DNA from: JABMNX01 sp964625905
GTDB taxonomy: Bacteria > Patescibacteriota > Minisyncoccia > Phycocordibacterales > JABMNX01
Reading direction: 5' to 3'
NCBI GenBank assembly: GCA_964625905.1
Contig: CAZVBS010000024.1
Location: 1-10,466, forward strand
DNA length: 10,466 nucleotides
This document shows, piece by piece, positions 6,360-10,422 of this stretch (position 1 is its first letter; each line of letters opens with the position of its first letter). The notes under the pieces were generated by a model. It was not told the origin of the DNA. It did no database searches and saw only the letters and a program-made list of their open reading frames with translations. The position numbers and the translations under genes are program-made.

Positions 6360-7850
6360 TTATTTATCTACCCAGTATTTTTTACGTATTTCTTTTACAG
6401 ACTCTTCCTCAAACTGTTCTTTCCTGCGCCTACCCTCTTCTCCGTGGGCTATAAGAGTCTCATCTGGTAATTCACTTAACTCTTTAACTCGTTTTTCTAA
6501 ATATTTTTTAGTGTTTCGTTTTGGATCGTCAAGGACATCTTCTAAAAGTGCATGCAACATATGCCCGAGCCGTGGACCAGGTTTTTCTCCAAGTATTTCC
6601 ATAATATCTCCTCCGTCAATCTTTAGCATACTTACTGAAGTTGGGTCACGGAGTGCTTCTTCAACCATTGATTTGTATTTTCTAAAACGAAACGGTTGAG
6701 CTTTTGGTCTACCTGAACCTATACGGTCACAAATCCGAAGATTAAGAAGGTCCCAAATATTTTCTTCTCCAACATTGTTAATCATTCTGCGCACCGCGGA
6801 CAGTTTTATTTTTTCTGGGTCAGAGAAAAACATGTGCCACCTAATCAACTTAACCAACTTATCGATTTGTTTTTTGGGAAGTTTGAGATCGTTAAATGCA
6901 CGCTTGGCTACTCGCGCACCAACAACCTCATGCCCATGAAAGCTCCAATCACCGCGTTCTTTTGACCATCTTCTCGTTTCTGGTTTAGATATGTCGTGAT
7001 AGAGTCCAGCGAGCCGTATATCAACACTCCAGCCCATGTCAGCGCCATGTTGCATGGTGCGAAGTAAGTGCTCAAATACATCATAGAAGTGCGCTTGGTT
7101 TTGTTCTACTCCAATTCCACGCTCTAGATCAGGTGTCACATATGGCAGAAGTTTTAACTTTTCTGCGATTATAATAGCGTGCATTGGGTTATCTGAAGCA
7201 AGAATGCGCAAAAATTCGTCGCGTATTCTTTCCTTTGCAATCTTTTTAAGTTGTGTAGCCGACTGCACAATAGCCTCAGTAGTTTTTGATTCAATAGTGA
7301 AGTCAAGTTCTGCTGATAGCCGTATAGCTCGAAGCATACGAAGCGCATCCTCTTTAAAACGCTCTTCTGGATCCCCTACTGTTACGATACTTTTACTTTT
7401 TAAATCATCTTGTCCGTTATACGGGTCGATTAATTCACCACCACTTACACTGTACGCAATTGCGTTCATGGTAAAGTCACGACGTTTCAAATCGTCTTCA
7501 AGGTTTTGAGAAAACTTTACTGAGTCAGGTCGTCGTGCATCAGTATATATTGACTCGAGTCGATACGGAGTAATCTCAACAATTTTGAGAGACTCATTTT
7601 CTGTTTCAGTGACCACACCAACTGTTCCATAATCATTTTCATAAAAAGTCTCTTTAAAAAGAGATTGTATTTCTTCTGGATTTGCGTTCGTAGTAATATC
7701 CCAATCTTTTGGTGTTCGGTTAATCAGTAAATCTCGAGTACAACCACCAACAAGGTATGCTTCAAAGCCACCCTTCTCTAGGGTTTCAGTTATTGTGAGA
7801 ATCTCTTTTGGGATCTTTGATGCACTTATTTTTTTTATCATAGTTGACAT
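6360..7850 (-). CDS. cca: CCA tRNA nucleotidyltransferase with HD domain
   Basis: Adds or repairs the 3' CCA of tRNAs using CTP and ATP. Class II polymerase-beta fold head (about 1-145): GGCTRD (35-40), catalytic DxD as D49-W50-D51, and RRDFTMNA (123-130). EDALRMLRAIR (167-177) is the motif linking to the tRNA-binding helices (about 170-235). An HD phosphohydrolase domain follows (about 255-375; H261, H285-D286, H305/H307), then a C-terminal helical tail rich in K/E/R. At 496 residues it matches the longer HD-carrying bacterial enzymes, where HD trims or repairs tRNA ends. In this window tRNA-Arg encodes CCA but tRNA-Gly does not, so the enzyme is needed for synthesis and not only for repair. 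The start ATG is supported by a -10 only 6 nt upstream; M4 is an alternative start. Confidence 0.96.
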   Translation of the reverse strand: MSTMIKKISASKIPKEILTITETLEKGGFEAYLVGGCTRDLLINRTPKDWDITTNANPEEIQSLFKETFYENDYGTVGVVTETENESLKIVEITPYRLESIYTDARRPDSVKFSQNLEDDLKRRDFTMNAIAYSVSGGELIDPYNGQDDLKSKSIVTVGDPEERFKEDALRMLRAIRLSAELDFTIESKTTEAIVQSATQLKKIAKERIRDEFLRILASDNPMHAIIIAEKLKLLPYVTPDLERGIGVEQNQAHFYDVFEHLLRTMQHGADMGWSVDIRLAGLYHDISKPETRRWSKERGDWSFHGHEVVGARVAKRAFNDLKLPKKQIDKLVKLIRWHMFFSDPEKIKLSAVRRMINNVGEENIWDLLNLRICDRIGSGRPKAQPFRFRKYKSMVEEALRDPTSVSMLKIDGGDIMEILGEKPGPRLGHMLHALLEDVLDDPKRNTKKYLEKRVKELSELPDETLIAHGEEGRRRKEQFEEESVKEIRKKYWVDK

Positions 7851-7856
7851 ACATCT

Positions 7857-7862
7857 ATTTTA
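7857..7862 (-). promoter_or_regulatory. Candidate -10 of cca (leaderless)
   Basis: TAAAAT on the minus strand ends 6 nt before the ATG at 7850, placing the transcript start at the start codon. No Shine-Dalgarno is present. Confidence 0.45.
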
Positions 7863-7871
7863 TTACATATT

Positions 7872-7899
7872 TTGTATATACGCGAATATAGCGTATAAT
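7872..7899 (+). promoter_or_regulatory. Promoter of tRNA-Arg
   Basis: TTGTAT (7872-7877), 16-nt spacer, perfect TATAAT (7894-7899). Transcription from about 7906 leaves a precursor leader of about 47 nt, which contains a copy of the tRNA 5' end. Confidence 0.6.
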
Positions 7900-7913
7900 T
7901 CTCTTTGTAATAT

Positions 7914-7961
7914 ATGCCTCTGTGCATAGAATAAGTTAGAAAAGAATAGAATGCCTCTGTG
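7914..7961 (+). repeat. Direct repeat of the tRNA-Arg 5' end in its own leader
   Basis: ATGCCTCTGTG occurs at 7914-7924 and again at 7951-7961, where it spans the first nine bases of the mature tRNA. The upstream copy also forms a TATGC/GCATA hairpin (7913-7928). In the precursor it could pair with the 3' acceptor strand CAGGGGC in competition with the real 5' strand. Confidence 0.65.
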
Positions 7962-8027
7962 GTGAAAGGGATATCACAACGGTCTTCGGAACCGTTATTC
8001 TGGGTTCGAATCCTGGCAGGGGCACCA
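7953..8027 (+). tRNA. tRNA-Arg (anticodon UCG), CCA encoded
   Basis: Complete cloverleaf: acceptor GCCTCTG with CAGGGGC (one G-T pair), D stem GTGA/TCAC, anticodon stem ACGGT/ACCGT around loop CTTCGGA with TCG at positions 34-36, T loop TTCGAAT on a CTGGG/CCTGG stem, discriminator A8024 and encoded CCA at 8025-8027. It reads CGA codons (and possibly other CGN). Its 3' end is built into the following terminator stem, and its last bases are duplicated at 8268-8281. Confidence 0.93.
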
Positions 8028-8072
8028 TAAATTAAAAAACGAGGACTGCTCCTCGTTTTTTAATTTATGGTG
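8023..8072 (+). terminator. Intrinsic terminator of tRNA-Arg incorporating its CCA end
   Basis: A 23-bp perfect stem (8023-8045 with 8050-8072), loop CTGC and T6 at 8056-8061. The 5' arm begins with the last five tRNA bases CACCA. The A-tract on the 5' arm makes it symmetric, so it may also stop minus-strand transcripts. Confidence 0.85.
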
Positions 8073-8100
8073 AGACGGAGCTATGTCGTGAGAAGCTTTG

Positions 8101-8125
8101 CCTCGGAACGAAAGCGAGTCCGAGG
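8101..8125. repeat. CCTCGGA/TCCGAGG hairpin
   Basis: Seven-bp inverted repeat (8101-8107 with 8119-8125) with an 11-nt loop, GC-rich compared with the surroundings. It belongs to the repeat-like stretch after tRNA-Arg. Confidence 0.5.
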
Positions 8126-8187
8126 AGGAAGTTCTTAGTAAAGAAGAGTGCGGAGCACGAATTCTGAGCTTAGAAACTTGACCCCAA
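8126..8187 (+). repeat. tRNA-adjacent palindromic repeat, copy A
   Basis: Starts AGGAAGTTCTTA and ends TTAGAAACTTGACCCCAA, both shared exactly with copy C at 8279-8324. The two ends are imperfectly complementary (AAGTTCTTA against TTAGAAACTT), so the 62-nt unit can fold back. The 32-nt middle differs from copy C. Confidence 0.75.
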
Positions 8188-8221
8188 AGATACATATATT
8201 TAATACTTTAAACAATTATAA

Positions 8222-8281
8222 GTCGGGGTCGAGAGTACTTAACGCACAGCGCTTAGTAACTCGTGACCGAATCCTGGCAGG
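8222..8281 (+). repeat. Hairpin element B ending in a copy of the tRNA-Arg 3' end
   Basis: GTCGGGGTCG starts an imperfect hairpin (arms 8228-8245 and 8249-8267, loop ACA). Directly after it, 8268-8281 reads CGAATCCTGGCAGG, identical to the T-loop and acceptor bases 8007-8020 of tRNA-Arg. The hairpin arms resemble element D after tRNA-Gly (GGGGTCG, GAGT, CTTAA, GTGAC shared). Confidence 0.75.
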
Positions 8282-8324
8282 AAGTTCTTAATGAGCTTTA
8301 GCGAGTTTAGAAACTTGACCCCAA
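8279..8324 (+). repeat. tRNA-adjacent palindromic repeat, copy C
   Basis: Same terminal sequences as copy A (12 nt and 18 nt exact) with a shorter 16-nt middle. Its first three bases overlap the end of the tRNA-Arg 3' copy. Confidence 0.75.
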
Positions 8325-8353
8325 TAAACAAACACTTTCCCCTTCTTTTTAAT

Positions 8354-8381
8354 TTGGTTCTAGGCAGTTACGTAGTATAAT
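8354..8381 (+). promoter_or_regulatory. Promoter of tRNA-Gly
   Basis: TTGGTT (8354-8359), 16-nt spacer and perfect TATAAT (8376-8381). The start would be near 8388, a 5-6 nt leader before the tRNA. Confidence 0.55.
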
Positions 8382-8393
8382 CTAGTCTCATAA

Positions 8394-8464
8394 GCGGCCA
8401 TGGTTAAGTGGTATAACACGTCCTTGCCAAGGATGAGTCGGGGTTTCGATTACCCCTGGCCGCA
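8394..8464 (+). tRNA. tRNA-Gly (anticodon GCC), CCA not encoded
   Basis: Complete cloverleaf: acceptor GCGGCCA/TGGCCGC, D stem GTTA/TAAC, anticodon stem CGTCC/GGATG around TTGCCAA with GCC at 34-36, T stem GGGGT/ACCCC with loop TTCGATT, discriminator A8464. The next bases are CAT, so CCA must be added after transcription, consistent with the cca gene nearby. Its T arm and 3' end are copied at 8571-8658. Confidence 0.95.
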
Positions 8465-8466
8465 CA

Positions 8467-8508
8467 TCAAACACAAAAAGACCCTGAGTAGGGTCTTTTT
8501 GTGTTTGA
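8467..8508 (+). terminator. Intrinsic terminator of tRNA-Gly
   Basis: A 19-bp perfect stem (8467-8485 with 8490-8508), loop GAGT and T5 at 8496-8500. It is symmetric with an A5 run on the other arm. Confidence 0.85.
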
Positions 8509-8523
8509 GTGTAGTTAATCTGT

Positions 8524-8570
8524 GGTAATCGAAAGGACGGAAGCGCGCGTGCCAAAGCACGAGAGAGCGC
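8524..8570. repeat. Inverted fragment of tRNA-Gly T arm and a GC-rich hairpin
   Basis: GGTAATCGAAA (8524-8534) is the reverse complement of the tRNA-Gly T-loop region (TTTCGATTACC, 8444-8454). It is followed by CGTGC/GCACG (8548-8552 with 8557-8561, loop CAAA), enclosed by GCGC at 8543-8546 and 8567-8570. Confidence 0.5.
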
Positions 8571-8658
8571 TGAGTCGGGGTCGCGAGTGCTTAATATTTT
8601 GCGAAGTATTGAAGCAAAATATTAAGCAACTTGTGACTCGATTACCCCTGGCCGCACA
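8571..8658 (+). repeat. Element D: partial tRNA-Gly copy split by a 56-nt hairpin
   Basis: TGAGTCGGGGT (8571-8581) equals tRNA-Gly 8434-8444, and 8638-8658 equals 8446-8466 (21 nt exact, through the 3' end). Between them, in the position of the T loop, is a 56-nt insert that folds into a long hairpin: GCTTAATATTTTGC (8589-8602) pairs perfectly with 8614-8627, and GTCGCGAGT (8580-8588) pairs with 8629-8637 using G-U pairs, with one bulged base. It cannot be a functional tRNA, because the 5' half is absent. Confidence 0.85.
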
Positions 8659-8838
8659 GAGATATAACAATGTCCTTTATATAAATTAAATGGTTTTACG
8701 TAAATAAGCCATTTTTAACGTATTTCTGTGGATAAACATGGGTATACTGTGGATTAAAAGACATATAGAATTGATGTCCTTTACAAAATATGGCTGTAAA
8801 TATGATTATTTTAAAGACATAGAGTTATTCACAGTAAT

Positions 8839-8854
8839 TGTTTCACGTGAAACA
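8839..8854. promoter_or_regulatory. parS site (perfect)
   Basis: TGTTTCACGTGAAACA is identical to the classical ParB-binding parS consensus of chromosomal partition systems. It lies between the last DnaA box and the HD gene promoter, so bound ParB could also affect that promoter. Confidence 0.9.
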
Positions 8855-8864
8855 GTTACATGTA

Positions 8865-8880
8865 TGTTTCATGTGTAACT
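8865..8880. promoter_or_regulatory. Degenerate parS-like site
   Basis: TGTTTCATGTGTAACT matches the parS consensus at 13 of 16 positions, 26 bp after the perfect site. Confidence 0.4.
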
Positions 8881-8891
8881 AATTAAATCTC

Positions 8892-8900
8892 TGTTATACT
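8892..8900 (+). promoter_or_regulatory. Extended -10 of the HD gene (leaderless)
   Basis: TGTTATACT has a TG extension and a near-consensus -10 ending 6 nt before the ATG at 8907, so the transcript should begin at the start codon. No Shine-Dalgarno is present. Confidence 0.6.
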
Positions 8901-8906
8901 GTATTT

Positions 8907-9200
8907 ATGAATATTCATTCGATTCTTGATTTTACAAAATTACTCAATAAGTTTCGTGCAGTAAAACGCATTGTTTTCACTGTTGGTGAAGGTGAGCCTG
9001 AGAATGATGCAGAACACAGCTACCAGTTAGCAATGTTATCTTGGTATATTATCTCAGCTGAAAATTTAAAATTAGATAAGAATCTGGTGATTAAATACGC
9101 CCTTGTTCATGATTTAGTGGAAGTATATGCTGGAGATACATATTTTTATAGATCAGATAAAGAAGAAAAAGATAAAAAAATAGAGAGGAGAAAAGTTTAA
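8907..9200 (+). CDS. HD-domain phosphohydrolase (YfbR-like), N-terminal part, ended by a frameshift
   Basis: Resembles HD-superfamily 5'-deoxynucleotidase/YfbR-like proteins, which remove phosphate from nucleoside monophosphates. Visible: TVGEGEPENDAEHSYQ with H37, ALVHDLVEVYAGDT with H68-D69 and D77, the first metal ligands. The frame stops at 97 residues, about half the usual 190-200. The missing half continues in another frame (9176-9496). The break lies at or just after an A7 run (9174-9180); one extra A would restore a 196-residue protein. As written, the product lacks the last metal-binding Asp (in ALDKLL), so it is probably inactive unless slippage rescues it. Causes could be a real mutation, a homopolymer sequencing error, or ribosomal or transcriptional slippage. 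It has its own leaderless promoter. Confidence 0.8.
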   Translation: MNIHSILDFTKLLNKFRAVKRIVFTVGEGEPENDAEHSYQLAMLSWYIISAENLKLDKNLVIKYALVHDLVEVYAGDTYFYRSDKEEKDKKIERRKV

Positions 9201-9496
9201 GCCGTATTCAAAAAGAATTTCCAGAAATTGATGATATATACACATTTATCAATAATTATGAAAAAAGATTAGATAATGAGAGCAGGTTTGTATATGCGTT
9301 AGATAAACTGCTTCCGGCAATGAATATTTATTTAGATGGTGGCAGAGATTGGCGACATTGCAAGATTACTTTAGGTAATATGATAGAGAAAAAAACACCC
9401 AAAATTGCATTATCTCCAGAGATAGAGCTGTATTATAAGGAATTCTTGTCTATACTAGAGGAAAATAGAGACATGTTTCACGTGGAACATTCATAG
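9176..9496 (+). pseudogene. C-terminal part of the frameshifted HD-domain protein
   Basis: Read in the frame of codon 9176-9178, this stretch gives KNREEKSLSRIQKEFPE and continues to the TAG at 9494-9496, including FVYALDKLLPAMN with the final HD-family Asp (codon 9302-9304) and DGGRDWRHCKIT, typical of this family's C-terminal half. It has no start of its own near the junction; AGGAG at 9186-9190 has no good start codon in this frame behind it. The last codons (MFHVEH) are written by a parS-like site at 9474-9489. Confidence 0.75.
9474..9489. promoter_or_regulatory. parS-like site in the HD gene 3' end
   Basis: TGTTTCACGTGGAACA matches parS at 15 of 16 positions; this exchange falls at a position known to vary in the consensus (TGTTNCACGTGAAACA read on the other strand). 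It overlaps the last codons of the HD frame. Confidence 0.8.
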
Positions 9497-9499
9497 TAT
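9494..9499 (+). promoter_or_regulatory. Possible -10 of yraN
   Basis: TAGTAT, overlapping the HD-gene stop codon, ends 7 nt before the yraN ATG. It fits the leaderless pattern of this window but is weak; co-transcription with the HD gene (10-nt gap) is equally possible. Confidence 0.3.
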
Positions 9500-9506
9500 A
9501 TGAAAT

Positions 9507-9902
9507 ATGAGTAAGGTTTCTCACAATGAAGTTGGTAGAATAGGAGAGAAAACAGCTTGTGTGTTTCTTATGAAACGTGGTTTTGAGATAGTAGAGCAAA
9601 ATTACTGGAAGAAATGGGGTGAAATCGACATAATAGCTAGAAATAAGGGTAAATTACACTTCGTAGAAGTAAAAACTGTTTCACGTGAAAACATTAGAGA
9701 TGTTTCCCGTGAAACACTTGATGAGTATAGACCAGAGGAAAACGTACATCCACAAAAACTCAAAAAACTTTCACGTGTTATTCAGACGTACTTATTAGAG
9801 AAGGACTATGAAGACGATTGGCAGTTTGACGTTATTGCTGTATTTCTCGATATTAAGAATAGGGAAGCGAGGTGTAGGTATATAGAAGACATTATTATAT
9901 AG
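9507..9902 (+). CDS. yraN: YraN family (UPF0102) putative endonuclease
   Basis: Small protein with the PD-(D/E)xK nuclease fold related to Holliday-junction resolvases; the cellular role of the family is not established. Motifs: GRIGEKTA (10-17), WGEIDIIA with E39 and D41, HFVEVKT with E54 and K56 (the catalytic core), and a later WQFDVIAV (105-112). At 131 residues it is slightly longer than many YraN proteins (about 115-125), apparently because the loop after VEVKT is extended by roughly ten residues. That loop (57-70) contains VSRE twice, each encoded by a parS-like site. It starts 10 nt after the HD stop; no Shine-Dalgarno is seen. Confidence 0.92.
   Translation: MSKVSHNEVGRIGEKTACVFLMKRGFEIVEQNYWKKWGEIDIIARNKGKLHFVEVKTVSRENIRDVSRETLDEYRPEENVHPQKLKKLSRVIQTYLLEKDYEDDWQFDVIAVFLDIKNREARCRYIEDIII
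9677..9692. promoter_or_regulatory. parS-like site inside yraN (first)
   Basis: TGTTTCACGTGAAAAC: the first 14 bases equal parS and the last two differ. It encodes the first VSRE. Confidence 0.65.
9701..9716. promoter_or_regulatory. parS-like site inside yraN (second)
   Basis: TGTTTCCCGTGAAACA matches parS at 15 of 16 positions and encodes the second VSRE. It starts 24 bp after the first site's start. Confidence 0.7.
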
Positions 9903-9956
9903 AAGTAATTTGCATAATCAACACACTTCTTTGTTGTTTCGTGAAAAACTTCAATC

Positions 9957-10074
9957 GTCATATGCTTATATGACTCTTTCAATTTTTCACTTACTCCTTA
10001 CAGGAGCTGTACACCTTGTGGCTATATTGTTTCGCTTCGCCTACAATATAGCTCACAAAGTCTTGCGAAGCTCC
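9957..10074. other. Hairpin-rich gene-free stretch after yraN
   Basis: GTCATAT/ATATGAC (9957-9963 with 9968-9974, loop GCTT) is followed by a large foldback: GGAGCT (10003-10008) with AGCTCC (10069-10074) outside, and GCTATATTGT (10021-10030) with ACAATATAGC (10043-10052) inside. A parS-like remnant (TGTTTC then GTGAAA, two core bases missing) is at 9935-9946. No credible gene is seen. It could be a small RNA or a degraded repeat. Confidence 0.4.
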
Positions 10075-10130
10075 AAATATTCGCTTCTCACCTCGAATTG
10101 TATCTGATTACGTGAATTACTGAGTGGTTA

Positions 10131-10176
10131 AACTCTAAAGGACATTTTCAGATAAGAAATGTCCTTTAGAGTTTTT
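10131..10176 (+). terminator. Intrinsic terminator built from two TGTCCTTTA motifs
   Basis: A 17-bp perfect stem (10131-10147 with 10157-10173), 9-nt loop and T5 at 10172-10176. Each arm contains one copy of the TAAAGGACA/TGTCCTTTA motif found in the origin-like block. It would end transcripts from yraN, though it lies about 230 nt past the stop. Confidence 0.7.
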
Positions 10177-10422
10177 AGGAAACCATAGATTTAGTTTTAT
10201 TAATTAAACTAAATTAGAATAATAAATAAACAAAAGTCTTAAATCTAAAAGCTGTAACCTTAAAGCTATATGTGGTATAGTTTTGCAGTTGAGATTTTAT
10301 TTTTTGATAAAATTGATGTCGTAATCGGGATGTACAAAATATATAATAGGACAGCTAACAGTTAGCATATATAATATATTACTCACAAAACGATAGGGTA
10401 AAAATTATAGGTAAAGTCGATT
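10177..10422. other. AT-rich gene-free stretch before tRNA-Pro
   Basis: Contains the hairpin ATTTAGTTT/AAACTAAAT (10189-10197 with 10206-10214), a copy of the first bases of tRNA-Pro (TCGGGATGTA, 10325-10334), two perfect TATAAT hexamers (10342-10347, 10370-10375) and the dyad GCTAACAGTTAGC (10354-10366). The tRNA promoter probably lies here, but no matching -35 box decides between the two hexamers. Confidence 0.45.

Larger units (their letters stand above)
8660..8900. other. Candidate replication origin (oriC-like block)
   Basis: Three DnaA boxes: TGTGGATAA (8727-8735, perfect), TGTGGATTA (8748-8756, one mismatch) and TTATTCACA (8825-8833, fits TTATNCACA). Two TGTCCTTTA motifs (8671-8679, 8775-8783) flank the first pair, and an AT-rich stretch (8784-8824) lies between boxes as a possible unwinding element. 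A perfect parS follows at 8839. TTTACGTAAA (8695-8704) is an extra palindrome. No gene is present. dnaA or other origin-linked genes are not in view, so this remains a candidate. Confidence 0.6.

Noticed and set aside
7995..8195. 66-residue open frame on the minus strand ending CPCQDSNPE
   Set aside because: It reads antisense through the tRNA-Arg gene, its terminator and the repeat region; the CQDSNPE ending is a typical artefact of translating tRNA T-arm sequence backwards.
8023..8658. CRISPR array
   Set aside because: The repeats are few, differ in length and orientation, are not regularly spaced, and match tRNA ends.
9767..9782. Further parS-like core (TTTCACGTG) in yraN
   Set aside because: Only the left half matches; about 10 of 16 positions is too weak to call a site.
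9910..10107. 65-residue open frame with a hydrophobic stretch on the plus strand
   Set aside because: It starts at TTG with no ribosome-binding site, overlaps strong inverted repeats and resembles no known protein.
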